NCBI GenBank assembly: GCA_910589045.1 | Contig: CAJUSH010000055.1 | Span: forward strand, 1 to 17,312 | Origin: an uncultured Eubacterium sp. | Lineage (GTDB): Bacteria > Bacillota_A > Clostridia > Lachnospirales > Lachnospiraceae | Length of the DNA stretch: 17,312 bases | Direction of reading: 5' to 3' | In this document: positions 1-7,812 of the stretch, piece by piece | How the letters are laid out: each line of letters starts with the position of its first letter | How positions within the stretch are numbered: the first letter of the stretch is position 1 | Translations under genes and position numbers: made by a program | Notes under the pieces: generated by a model | The model's input: the letters and a program-made list of their open reading frames with translations, nothing else | The model's database searches: none | What the model was told of the DNA's origin: nothing

Positions 1-52
1 GAGCGTCCGGTTCATACCCGGGAGGTTGAGAGTTCAAGTCTCTCTCTCGCTA
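1..52 (+). tRNA. tRNA-Met (CAT anticodon), 3' portion only
   Basis: The window starts inside this tRNA, so the 5' acceptor strand and most of the D-arm are missing. The anticodon stem pairs 6-10 with 18-22 around the 7-nt loop TTCATAC, giving anticodon CAT at 13-15. The T-arm pairs GAGAG (28-32) with CTCTC (40-44) around TTCAAGT. The 3' acceptor strand is 45-51 and the discriminator A is at 52. The bases that follow are CTG, so CCA is not encoded and must be added after transcription. CAT can also mean tRNA-Ile2 (lysidine-modified). The CCGG anticodon stem and the acceptor strand look more like elongator Met, but the missing 5' half prevents a firm choice. Confidence 0.9.
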
Positions 53-60
53 CTGCTTTT

Positions 61-90
61 AAAGCGTCAGATCATTCTGGCGCTTTCCTT
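61..90 (+). terminator. hairpin terminator after the tRNA
   Basis: An 11-bp stem pairs 61-71 (AAAGCGTCAGA) with 76-86 (TCTGGCGCTTT), with one G-T pair and a TCAT loop. The T-tract after it is weak (CCTTATTAT). Its place 9 nt after the tRNA fits a Rho-independent terminator or a 3' processing hairpin. Confidence 0.6.
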
Positions 91-235
91 ATTATATCGG
101 AAAACAATTATGAGCGGACGGACATCCTCTTTTTTGCAACGTTGTCCGACGGAGACTGCATCGATGAAATGCCTGACGCATCGATTGATCTGCGAAACGC
201 ACCGAAAACCGCCCGAAAATAAAGGAGGAACGACC

Positions 236-520
236 ATGAGCCAGACAGGAGAAATCACCCGCAGACACATCATTTTTTACGGAAGGGTACAGGGCGTCGG
301 CTTCCGCTATACCGCCTACTACAGCGCAACGGAGCTTGGTCTTACCGGCTGGGTGAAAAATCAGTGGGACGGCACCGTGGAAATGGAGGTTCAGGGAAGC
401 GGGCCGCAGATCGACCGGCTGCTCGCGATGCTAAACGGCGGACGTTTTATCAAAATTTCCGACATGGACATAAAAACGATACCGCCGCTTGATTCGGACT
501 GCGGGTTTGAGGTGCACTGA
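236..520 (+). CDS. acyP: acylphosphatase
   Basis: A 94-aa protein, the usual size for the small cytosolic acylphosphatase that hydrolyses carboxyl-phosphate bonds (acetyl phosphate, 1,3-bisphosphoglycerate and similar) to the acid and phosphate. The signature GRVQGVGFRY is at about residues 16-25 and carries the phosphate-binding loop with the catalytic Arg. The second motif, GWVKNQWDGTVEMEVQG, supplies the catalytic Asn. I chose ATG 236 because AAAGGAGG lies at 221-228, 7 bases upstream. The frame stays open further upstream, but that part runs into the tRNA region and resembles nothing. The gene stands alone between the tRNA terminator and a shared terminator at 584-624. Its physiological role in bacteria is poorly defined. 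Confidence 0.93.
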   Translation: MSQTGEITRRHIIFYGRVQGVGFRYTAYYSATELGLTGWVKNQWDGTVEMEVQGSGPQIDRLLAMLNGGRFIKISDMDIKTIPPLDSDCGFEVH

Positions 521-583
521 GCGACCTTCACAAAGGAATGCCTTCTGTTCCGGTGCGGCTGTTCGGGGGAACGCTCCGATATG

Positions 584-624
584 AAAAGAAGCGCGGAAAC
601 CAGCTCTGTCTCCGCGCTTCTTTT
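584..624. terminator. bidirectional terminator between acyP and the alpha-galactosidase operon
   Basis: A 10-bp perfect stem pairs 588-597 (GAAGCGCGGA) with 611-620 (TCCGCGCTTC). It is flanked by AAAA on the left and TTTT on the right, so it has a U-tract in both directions. It lies between the convergent acyP (ends 520) and alpha-galactosidase (ends 697) and probably serves both. Confidence 0.85.
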
Positions 625-696
625 ATGCCCGGCCGTCTCAAATCCGCGTACAAACCAGGCTTCCCGTTTCATTTTCTGTCCTTCTTACTTATACGT

Positions 697-2895
697 TTAA
701 CCTCTTGCCTGCATTTCCTGCTGCGCTTCCATCCCGATCCGCTCAAATGCCATCTGATACGCCTCATATTCCACAGCAGGCACCGGAAGCGGTATTCCTG
801 CCTCCATCAGCGCCGCGCCGCAGTAGACGGCCCCGGTATCACAATCCCTGTAAAGCGCTGCCGCGTCGAGTCCCTTGAGCTTCACATAGGCCGCTGCCAT
901 GTTCCCTTCAAGCCGTGTGCGCACTACGTTCAAAAGTGCCTGATCCCTGTCGTCCGAAACAAACATCCATGCACAGAAGGCTCCCCCCACCGGCCGGGAA
1001 AGCCGATAATAATCACCGCAGGAGATCAGACGCTCATAGCGCTTGTAGCGCGCTACCTGATCCCTGATCTTTGCCCGCTCCTCTTCGTCAAGCAGTGCCG
1101 GATTCAATTCATAGCCAAAGGTTCCCGCCATCGCCGTAACAGCCCGCGTATGCAGGCTTGTCACCCTTCCGGTCTGATGGTTTGGCACCGCCGACACGTG
1201 GGAGCCGACGCTGCAGATTGGGTAAAAGAACGAGGTGCCGTACTGGATACTCAGCCGGTTGACCGCATCCGTGTTGTCACTGCACCAGATCTGGGGTGTG
1301 TAATAAAGCATTCCCGCATCGAACCGCCCGCCGCCGCCGCAGCAGCCCTCAATGAGCAGATCGGGGTATCGGGTTATTAGACGCTCCAGGAAATCATAAA
1401 CCCCCAGCACATAATCATAGGCCACGCGCCCGTTGTACACGTCCGACATACTCCGGTTCATGTCCCACTTCACATACTCCACATTGCCCTGATCCAGCAC
1501 GTCACAGATCTGTTCAAAAATATTGTCCCGCACCTCCCTGCGGGAAAAGTCCAGCAGCAGCTGGCTCCGCGCCCGGATCGGCGCACGCCCGTCAATCGTC
1601 AGCGCCCAGTCGGGATGCGCGCGGTAAAGATCGCTGTCCTCATTGACCATCTCCGGCTCAATCCAGATGCCAAACCTCACACCCAGCCCGTTGACCTGTT
1701 CTATCAGCTGCTTCAGCGAGCAGCCCAGCTTTTTTTCGTTGACCTGCCAGTCCCCGAGAGACGAATAATCGTCGTCCCGTCTGCCGAACCATCCGTCGTC
1801 CATGACTACCATGTCAATACCAAGCACTGCCGCCTCCTTTGCGAGATTCACAATCGTCTCGCCGTTAAAATCAAAATAGGACGCTTCCCAGCTGTTGATG
1901 AGCACGGGTCTTTGGCTCTGCACATATTTTCCCCTGCACACATGGCTGCGGATACAATCATGGTAATTGTGGGAAAGCCGTGAAAAGCCCTCCCTCGAAT
2001 AAGATAAAATGACCTCCGGCACGATAAATTCCTCGCCCGCATCCAGGGGGTAGGAAAACAGCTCATCGTTTAAGCCCATCAGCAGCCTTGTCTGGTCAAA
2101 CTGGTCCTTCTGAACCTCACACAAAAAGTTTCCGCTGTACGCAAACAGCATACCGTAGCAGTCCCCAAAATCCTCCGTCGTTTCCTTTCCCGCCAGAATT
2201 ACCGCCGGATTATACTGATGGCTGGAAGCACCCCGGACGCTTCCGAATGCGCCCGTCCCGTGTGAAACCCCGGTGCGCTCCATACTGCGCTCCATCGCGT
2301 GCCTTCCGTGAAATTTGATCACATCAAAATCACCGCCCAAAAAATCAAGGCATGCGCCCGCTGCCTTTTCAATTGTAACGCGGGATGTTCCGATATTTTT
2401 AATAATTGCGCTGCGCGTAATAATATCGGATTCCGGCAGGATTCCGTAATACAGGCACACCTCGATGCCCCCTGCCTCGTCCTTTAAAATAATCCGAAGC
2501 GTCTCCGCTTCATCCGCACACGCCCACACAGCGGGAAGCCCGCGCAGGCTGTACTTTCCCCGCTCGATCCCGTAATGGGAAAAACGCAGGTCACAGCAGT
2601 GTACTCCGTCACTGTTTTTGATATCCAGCGCATGGCACCGGTAATCCCCCGTCCCGAGGGACGGGTATTCCTGGGGAAGCGCGTCCAACGAGTAGGTCCG
2701 GTCGTTCCCCAGCTCATACGGGTTCCCTGAAAAGCCCCTGTCCGCATACGTCAGCAGATAATCCATGGAGCCGGTGTTGCTGGCTCCATAGTATAAATGC
2801 AGAAGATAACCGTATGGATCTGCCTGCATCTGATATGTCGTATGTTTTGTGTGTAATGTAAAAATTTTTTTGCTTTCATCGAAAATAATCGGCAT
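697..2895 (-). CDS. alpha-galactosidase, glycoside hydrolase family 36
   Basis: A 732-aa retaining alpha-galactosidase that removes terminal alpha-1,6-galactose from melibiose, raffinose and related sugars; the length is typical of Firmicutes GH36 enzymes. No signal peptide is visible, so it should act in the cytoplasm on imported sugar. Visible motifs are RPVLINSWEASYFDF (about 329-343), MDDGWFGRR (365-373), YVKWDMNR (474-481) with nucleophile Asp478, the substrate-binding stretch EGCCGGGGRFD (516-526), and WCSDNTDAVNR (537-547), which holds the acid/base Asp (540 or 543). An N-terminal beta-supersandwich precedes the barrel. The start is supported by GGAGG 6 bases before ATG. It is the last gene of the importer operon, separated from the permease by a repeat-rich 231-bp gap, and ends before a shared terminator. 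Confidence 0.96.
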   Translation of the reverse strand: MPIIFDESKKIFTLHTKHTTYQMQADPYGYLLHLYYGASNTGSMDYLLTYADRGFSGNPYELGNDRTYSLDALPQEYPSLGTGDYRCHALDIKNSDGVHCCDLRFSHYGIERGKYSLRGLPAVWACADEAETLRIILKDEAGGIEVCLYYGILPESDIITRSAIIKNIGTSRVTIEKAAGACLDFLGGDFDVIKFHGRHAMERSMERTGVSHGTGAFGSVRGASSHQYNPAVILAGKETTEDFGDCYGMLFAYSGNFLCEVQKDQFDQTRLLMGLNDELFSYPLDAGEEFIVPEVILSYSREGFSRLSHNYHDCIRSHVCRGKYVQSQRPVLINSWEASYFDFNGETIVNLAKEAAVLGIDMVVMDDGWFGRRDDDYSSLGDWQVNEKKLGCSLKQLIEQVNGLGVRFGIWIEPEMVNEDSDLYRAHPDWALTIDGRAPIRARSQLLLDFSRREVRDNIFEQICDVLDQGNVEYVKWDMNRSMSDVYNGRVAYDYVLGVYDFLERLITRYPDLLIEGCCGGGGRFDAGMLYYTPQIWCSDNTDAVNRLSIQYGTSFFYPICSVGSHVSAVPNHQTGRVTSLHTRAVTAMAGTFGYELNPALLDEEERAKIRDQVARYKRYERLISCGDYYRLSRPVGGAFCAWMFVSDDRDQALLNVVRTRLEGNMAAAYVKLKGLDAAALYRDCDTGAVYCGAALMEAGIPLPVPAVEYEAYQMAFERIGMEAQQEMQARG

Positions 2896-3126
2896 ATCTT
2901 ACCTCCAATTAAATTTCTCGCGAACAACGAGCCAAGCGGCCATGACCCGGGGGCAGCTTCCCTGTGCAGGAATGCGTGAAACATACTTTTGTTGCCGTAC
3001 AGGAAATTGCTCTGAATTTCCTGTACGGCAAGCAAGTATCACCTGCCCGCATGAACATTTGGCAACTGTCGCGGAAGCGGCATATTCTGCCTGGAATATG
3101 CCGCCCGGCGGCAAATACATCGGTTT
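2896..3126. repeat. intergenic spacer packed with inverted repeats
   Basis: This spacer between the upstream permease and the alpha-galactosidase has no gene. It contains a perfect 17-bp inverted repeat (2992-3008 with 3015-3031; arm begins TTGCCGTACAGG, 6-nt loop). Shorter outer arms, ATACTT (2983-2988) and AAGTAT (3034-3039), extend it. A perfect 11-bp inverted repeat (GCGGCATATTC, 3077-3087 with 3094-3104) follows, then a small CCGCCCGGCGG palindrome at 3101-3111. No U-tract follows any hairpin on the minus strand, so a simple Rho-independent terminator is not supported. It could be an intergenic palindromic (REP/MITE-like) element, or a processing or attenuation site that sets alpha-galactosidase levels. 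Confidence 0.8.
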
Positions 3127-3969
3127 TTACTTTACGGCTCCGTTTGCGACACCGTTCAGAATCTGCTTCTGGCAGATGATGTAGAAAATCAGAATCGGAA
3201 TCAGCGCCAGTATATAAGATGCAAACGCCAGATTGAAGTTCGTTCCGAACTGCGTCTGGAAGTTGAGCTGCGCCAGAGGCAGCGTGTTCTGCCCGGTTCC
3301 CGACATGATGACGAGGGGCGTCATAACGTCATTCCATGTGCCAAGGGCCGTCAGGATTGCAACCGTCGCATGCATCGGCGACATCATCGGGAAGATAACC
3401 CGCCAGTAAGTCGTCCATGTATTCGCACCATCAATATTTGCGGCCTCCTCCATTGCAAGCGGAATATTTTTTAAATATCCCGAATAGAGCAGGACGTTCA
3501 TCGGCATATAGAACACGGTGTAGAGCAGGATCACGCCGAGACGGTTTCCAAGACCCATCTGCGCGGTCTGCTTTACGAGGGGCATCATCAGAATCGAGAA
3601 CGGCACAAACATACCGCTGACAATGTAAAGATACATAAAACGGAACGATTTCTTCTTCGCCATCGCCCTTCCGATGACATAGCCCGCGATGGAATGAATC
3701 ACGATGGAGAGCGCAATGGTCGCCAGCGTGATCAGCAGGCTGTTTCCGAGGGAGTGCCAGAAGTCTGTGACTACCATGGCCTCACGGAAATTGTCAAAGC
3801 TCCAGTGTGCAGGGAACGATAACGCACCCGCAATATCATTGGTCATTTCGCTGGGCTGCTTGAAGGCAATGATCACTGCCATATACAGCGGAAAAAATAC
3901 GGTAAGCGTCCCAAGAATCAGGACAACGGTCAGCACCCAGTTTGTTCTCTTTTCTAATTTCTCTTTCAT
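3127..3969 (-). CDS. ABC sugar importer permease, MalG/MsmG type
   Basis: A 280-aa inner-membrane subunit of a carbohydrate uptake transporter (CUT1 class, binding-protein-dependent transport family). Hydrophobic segments begin at about residues 11, 75, 112, 143, 205 and 250, giving six likely transmembrane helices. The EAA loop that docks the ATPase is EEAANIDGANTWTTYWRVIFP at about 174-194, with the invariant Gly. Its ATG overlaps the stop of the upstream permease by one base (TAATG), which indicates translational coupling. It pairs with the 291-aa MalF-type subunit. No ATPase is encoded in the operon, so a shared MsmX-like ATPase elsewhere is expected. The location next to a GH36 enzyme suggests alpha-galactosides as substrate (inference). 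Confidence 0.93.
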   Translation of the reverse strand: MKEKLEKRTNWVLTVVLILGTLTVFFPLYMAVIIAFKQPSEMTNDIAGALSFPAHWSFDNFREAMVVTDFWHSLGNSLLITLATIALSIVIHSIAGYVIGRAMAKKKSFRFMYLYIVSGMFVPFSILMMPLVKQTAQMGLGNRLGVILLYTVFYMPMNVLLYSGYLKNIPLAMEEAANIDGANTWTTYWRVIFPMMSPMHATVAILTALGTWNDVMTPLVIMSGTGQNTLPLAQLNFQTQFGTNFNLAFASYILALIPILIFYIICQKQILNGVANGAVK

Positions 3970-4844
3970 TATAACTGCTCCTCCTTCCTGTTCATAACGG
4001 TCATCTGGAAAATACTGATTGCCACAATTACTAAGAAGAAAATAACTGCGTTCGCACTCTGGAAGCCAAACTGGCCGCCGTCCATACCGTTACGGTAGAT
4101 CAGGTAGGAGATGGACTCCGTGCTCTGCGCCGGGCCGCCCTTTGTCAATGACATGATCTGATCGAATACCATCAAAAAGTTTTTCGTGCTCAATACCAGA
4201 TTTATTGTAACAAAAGGCATGACTAAAGGGAAGGTCACTTGCCAAAATTCTTTCCATTTGCTGGCGCCATCCAGCATACTTGCCTCGTAAACCTCATCCG
4301 GAACCGTCTGGAGACCCGAGATGTAGATGATCGTGTTCATCGCAACCGCCTGCCATACACCGACAACGAGCACGCCGATCCACGCATATTTTTCGTTTGC
4401 AAGGATACTGTTCTGCAGAAAGCCGATGTTTAACGCATTGCCGACTGCCGGCAGGATGTATGTAAAAATAAAACTGAAAATGTAACCGATAACCAGTCCG
4501 CCCAAAATATTCGGCACAAAGTAGATACCGCGCAGTGCACTCTTAAAGCGGATTCGTGCGTTTAAGCCAAGTGCCATGACAAGACTTATCACATTGACAA
4601 GCACGGTTCCCGCAAGAGCGTACTTAAAGGTGAACAGGTAGCTCTTGCCTACTCTCGCATCCGTGAAGAGATCCAGATAGTTGCGCAGTCCCACATTCTC
4701 ATAGGAGCCGTAGCCCCGGTAGTTCGTGAAGCTGTAAACGACGCCCTTGAGCATCGGCAGCGTGTTAAATGCAAAGAATAAAAGCAGCACCGGTATCACA
4801 ATCGCTAGGAATGTCTTTTCCTGATTTGTCATCTTCTTTTTCAT
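3969..4844 (-). CDS. ABC sugar importer permease, MalF/MsmF type
   Basis: A 291-aa membrane subunit of the same CUT1 importer. The first helix starts at about residue 11. The stretch SFTNYRGYGSYENVGLRNY (38-56) is the periplasmic-side region typical of MalF-type sugar permeases. The EAA loop YEASMLDGASKWKEFWQVTFP is at about 186-206. The start codon overlaps the stop of the binding-protein gene by four bases (ATGA), and its own stop overlaps the next ATG. The three transport genes are therefore tightly coupled. With the 280-aa partner it should form the heterodimeric channel. Confidence 0.93.
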   Translation of the reverse strand: MKKKMTNQEKTFLAIVIPVLLLFFAFNTLPMLKGVVYSFTNYRGYGSYENVGLRNYLDLFTDARVGKSYLFTFKYALAGTVLVNVISLVMALGLNARIRFKSALRGIYFVPNILGGLVIGYIFSFIFTYILPAVGNALNIGFLQNSILANEKYAWIGVLVVGVWQAVAMNTIIYISGLQTVPDEVYEASMLDGASKWKEFWQVTFPLVMPFVTINLVLSTKNFLMVFDQIMSLTKGGPAQSTESISYLIYRNGMDGGQFGFQSANAVIFFLVIVAISIFQMTVMNRKEEQL

Positions 4845-6139
4845 TTTGCACCCTCCATTTCCTTCTGATAATCCTGTACCTTCCGAATCAGGTCACGGTT
4901 ATAGCGCGCCCAGTCCGTATCAAAACGCGTCAGGAATGTATCGATTGCATTGTCGCTCTCGTCCAGCAAAAATGTCTGGATCATAGCGTCCACGCTCATC
5001 TCGCTGGGATAGTGGTGATCCTGGTAATCCGACATGCGGTTGTTCTCTATGTAGGGACGCATTCCCTCAAGCTCTGCCGGAATTTCAAACTCGCTGTCCT
5101 TGCAGGCGATTCCGCCCTGGTCGTCGAGATAAACCTGAACCGTCTCATCCTCGTACAGGAAACGCAGTACCTCGTAAACCGCCTCCTTGTTTTTCGTGTT
5201 CTTCATCACACAGAACTGTAAATCGATACCGGAGTTGAGCACGTTGTCCTCCTCCGCCTCATTTGCCGGGAACGGGAAGGAATCGATATTCATCTCAGGA
5301 TTTACGGAACGAATCTGCGGAATCGCATAGCTTCCGATGGGATACATCGCCGCCTCCCCTCTTGCAAATGCGGTACACGCATTGTTGTAATCGTACGCGT
5401 AGGGGTTCGGCTCCGCATAGTCAAGCAGCGCCTCCACCTTCTCGGCAACCTCACGGTACGCCTCCGTGAAGGTTGTGTTTCCCATATTGACCTGGCTGCA
5501 GGTATCCGAATCGGACAGGCCTACCGCCAGCGCGTTCCAGGGTGCCAGACACGTCCACGTATCCTTGTAGCCCAGATACAGCGGCTGAATCCCGGCTGCT
5601 GCAATCTCGTCGCAGAGTGTAGTAAACTCGGTCCAGGTATGGGGAATCTCCCATCCGTGCTCGTCAAACATATCTTTATTATAGAGGATACCCGCCGCGT
5701 TCGCTGCGTAAGGCAGGCTGTAGGTTCCCTCGACGGGGATGAACTCCAGCTCCTCCGCAATTTCTGTGTATGCCGGCTTCACCATGCCGGTCACATCAAG
5801 ATCCGAGATATCCATAAACAGATCCGCATCCAGGAAATTGGAATAGTTAATATCTCCTCCGATTCCTACAATGTCCGGATAATCCTCCCGGATAAACCTT
5901 GTCTTCAAGATGGTCATCGCCTCGTTCGGCGAGTCAATCTTCAGGCGGATATCGTCGTGCGTCTCATTGAAAAGCTCCTCAATCTTCTCAAAGGCCGCCA
6001 CTGCCTCCGGCTTATACGACACCAGCTCCACCTCTATTTTACCGTCCGATGTACCGCTGCCGCATCCTACAAGACCTGCTGCTCCCGCCACAATTCCCAA
6101 AAAAAAGGGCAATCTCTGAGCAATCTTCCTTTTTGACAT
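4841..6139 (-). CDS. sugar-binding lipoprotein of the ABC importer
   Basis: A 432-aa extracellular solute-binding protein (family 1), first gene of the alpha-galactoside operon. The N-terminus has basic residues, a hydrophobic core and the lipobox LVGC with the lipidated Cys at residue 26, followed by a Gly/Ser linker. The mature part begins with the fold typical of the family (KIEVELVSYKPEAVAAFEKIEELFN) and contains the stretch YNKDMFDEHGWEIPHTWTEF, common in CUT1 binding proteins. The start is supported by AGGAGAGG about 6 bases before ATG. It captures sugar outside the membrane and delivers it to the two permeases. The substrate is inferred from the neighbouring GH36 enzyme to be melibiose or raffinose-type sugars. 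It is divergent from the AraC regulator. Confidence 0.93.
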   Translation of the reverse strand: MSKRKIAQRLPFFLGIVAGAAGLVGCGSGTSDGKIEVELVSYKPEAVAAFEKIEELFNETHDDIRLKIDSPNEAMTILKTRFIREDYPDIVGIGGDINYSNFLDADLFMDISDLDVTGMVKPAYTEIAEELEFIPVEGTYSLPYAANAAGILYNKDMFDEHGWEIPHTWTEFTTLCDEIAAAGIQPLYLGYKDTWTCLAPWNALAVGLSDSDTCSQVNMGNTTFTEAYREVAEKVEALLDYAEPNPYAYDYNNACTAFARGEAAMYPIGSYAIPQIRSVNPEMNIDSFPFPANEAEEDNVLNSGIDLQFCVMKNTKNKEAVYEVLRFLYEDETVQVYLDDQGGIACKDSEFEIPAELEGMRPYIENNRMSDYQDHHYPSEMSVDAMIQTFLLDESDNAIDTFLTRFDTDWARYNRDLIRKVQDYQKEMEGAK

Positions 6140-6350
6140 ATTTTTCCTCTCCTTTCAGGTAATTTTAAGGTCTTTTATTGATAAAAAGATTCTAACATAC
6201 CATTATGCTATCGAAAATGGCTCTGTTTTTCATCTTTTATGCCATTATGCTGGATTTTATGTTATAATTATATGTAATGTCGCATTATGGTATAAAAGCC
6301 CGGCGCGAATCTTGTCTGACGGCGCTGGCCAAAAGAGGAAGGAGCTTTGA
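6140..6350. promoter_or_regulatory. divergent control region with three CATTATG boxes
   Basis: This is the shared upstream region of the importer operon (-) and the AraC-type gene (+). CCATTATGCT occurs at 6200-6209 and again at 6242-6251; a third copy, GCATTATGG, at 6282-6290 matches best in inverted orientation. The CATTATG cores start at 6201, 6243 and 6283, so spacings are 42 and 40 bp, about four helical turns each. For the regulator, TATAAT at 6263-6268 with ATGCCA at 6239-6244 (18-bp spacer) is a candidate promoter overlapping the middle box. For the operon, TAGAAT (6194-6189) and TATCAA (6183-6178) on the minus strand are both weak -10 candidates. The missing consensus -35 fits activator dependence. 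Binding by the neighbouring AraC protein is inferred. Confidence 0.6.
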
Positions 6351-7193
6351 ATGAACAACATTTTTTTCAGCATTTTTCCGAATGAAGTATTTATCGATCT
6401 GTGCATGTACCAGTACGGCTATGAGCAGTGCAATCCCGGACATTCCTTCGGCCCCGCCGCCCGCAACCACTATCTCTTCCACTATGTCATCTCCGGCACG
6501 GGTGTACTCAACGCCGACGACGCAAAGGGAATGACACGCACCTACTCCATCCGGAGCGGACAGGGATTTTTGATTTTCCCCGGGCAGATCACCACCTATA
6601 TCGCCGACGAGCGGCTTCCCTGGGAGTATGTCTGGATCGAATTTGACGGGCTGCGGGTAAAAGAGGCGCTGAATCTGACGGAGCTTTCCGTGGATTGCCC
6701 GGTATACCACTCCCACGCCAAGGAGCTGACGGAGCAGATGCGTGAGGAAATGCTCTACATTGTCCGCCACGCGAAGGCATCGCCCTTCCACCTGATCGGG
6801 CACCTCTTCCTCTTTTTCGATTACTTAACCCAGTCCGCCCGCTCCACCAGGCTCGTCTCCAGCAGCCGCATGAGCGATTACTACATCAAAGAGGCCATCA
6901 ATTTTATTGAACAAAATTTTCAGAATAATATCACGATTGAGGATATCGCCAATGTCTGCGGCATCAACCGCAGCTATTTCGGCAAGATTTTCAGAAATTC
7001 CACCGGCCGCTCACCCCAGGAATTTCTGATGAGCTACCGCATGATAAAGGCCACGGAATTATTAAAGCTGACCTCCTTATCCATCGCAGATATAGGCTCT
7101 GCAGTCGGATACGAAAATCAGCTTCATTTTTCACGTGCATTTAAAAATATTTATGGGGTTTCTCCGCGGGAATGGAGAAATCGGAATGTGTAG
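6351..7193 (+). CDS. AraC-family transcriptional regulator of the alpha-galactoside operon
   Basis: A 280-aa regulator with the standard AraC/MsmR layout. An N-terminal cupin-like sugar-sensing domain (about 1-165) contains HYVISGTGVLNADD and the GQGFLIFPGQITTY strand. A C-terminal DNA-binding domain (about 178-280) has two helix-turn-helix units: ITIEDIANVCGINRSYFGKIF (194-214) and LSIADIGSAVGYENQLHFSRAF (243-264), ending in GVSPREWR. The start is supported by AGGAAGGAG about 6 bases upstream. It is divergent from the importer and GH36 operon and most likely activates it when sugar is bound. The three CATTATG boxes in the shared region are candidate sites. Its stop lies three bases from the convergent smpB stop, with no terminator between them. 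Confidence 0.93.
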   Translation: MNNIFFSIFPNEVFIDLCMYQYGYEQCNPGHSFGPAARNHYLFHYVISGTGVLNADDAKGMTRTYSIRSGQGFLIFPGQITTYIADERLPWEYVWIEFDGLRVKEALNLTELSVDCPVYHSHAKELTEQMREEMLYIVRHAKASPFHLIGHLFLFFDYLTQSARSTRLVSSSRMSDYYIKEAINFIEQNFQNNITIEDIANVCGINRSYFGKIFRNSTGRSPQEFLMSYRMIKATELLKLTSLSIADIGSAVGYENQLHFSRAFKNIYGVSPREWRNRNV

Positions 7194-7196
7194 CTG

Positions 7197-7667
7197 CTAC
7201 ACGAGATTTCGCACCTTGAAATCCCGTTCCGCCTCGCGGCGCATGTCTTTCTTTGCAATGTCCTGGCGCTTGTCGTAGAGCTTTTTGCCCCGCGCCAGGG
7301 CAATCTCTACCTTCACACGGCTGCCCTTAAAGTACACCTGCACCGGTACAAGGGTATAGCCCTTTTCCTTAATCTTTCCAAGGAGGCGCATAATCTCCTT
7401 TTTGTGCAGCAGGAGACGCTTCGGGCGCATCGGGTCTTTGTTGAAAATATTTCCCTTCTCGTAGGGGCTGATGTGCATCCCGTAGACGATGACCTCACCG
7501 TTTTCGATGTGGACAAATGCCTCCTTGATGCTGCAGTTGCCCTGCCGCAGGGATTTTACCTCCGTACCGTGCAGCTCTACACCCGCCTCAAAGCTCTCCT
7601 CCAAAAAATAGTCGTGCCTTGCTTTTTTGTTGTTCGCAATCAGCTTATAGTTCGAAGTGTTCGCCAT
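7197..7667 (-). CDS. smpB: SsrA-binding protein SmpB
   Basis: A 156-aa RNA-binding protein that works with tmRNA (SsrA) to rescue stalled ribosomes by trans-translation. The conserved pieces are all present: NKKARHDYFLEESFEAGVEL near the N-terminus, the GTEVKSLRQGNCSIKEAF motif, the HISPYEKGN segment, and the basic C-terminal tail KKDMRREAERDFKVRNLV that enters the mRNA channel. I chose ATG 7667 because GGAGG lies about 5 bases upstream and the protein then begins MANTSNYKLIANN as in the family; the longer frame adds 13 unrelated residues. The tmRNA gene itself is not seen in this window. A strong hairpin at 7743-7781 separates it from the upstream pfp gene. Confidence 0.97.
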   Translation of the reverse strand: MANTSNYKLIANNKKARHDYFLEESFEAGVELHGTEVKSLRQGNCSIKEAFVHIENGEVIVYGMHISPYEKGNIFNKDPMRPKRLLLHKKEIMRLLGKIKEKGYTLVPVQVYFKGSRVKVEIALARGKKLYDKRQDIAKKDMRREAERDFKVRNLV

Positions 7668-7742
7668 TTTGCCCTCCTGTCTGCTTCCCGCCCGGTCATA
7701 ATACATAGATTATTATCAGGCACCGGCACCGGAATCTATAAA

Positions 7743-7781
7743 GCATACGAGGGAAAATACTCCGCATTTTCCCTCGTATGC
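7743..7781 (-). terminator. 16-bp hairpin between pfp and smpB
   Basis: A perfect 16-bp stem pairs 7743-7758 (GCATACGAGGGAAAAT) with 7766-7781, with a 7-nt loop. It lies 31 bp after the pfp stop. On the minus strand it is followed by TTTATAG, a poor U-tract, so termination may be partial. A second 7-bp stem, GCAAATC (7780-7786) with GATTTGC (7802-7808), shares bases 7780-7781 with it and could compete. Confidence 0.7.
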
Positions 7782-7812
7782 AAATCCGAAGCATGCTGTC
7801 TGATTTGCTATA

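Noticed and set aside
538..1380. 280-aa open frame on the plus strand
   Set aside because: It runs antisense to the well-supported GH36 gene, has no ribosome site or family motif, and begins across the shared terminator.
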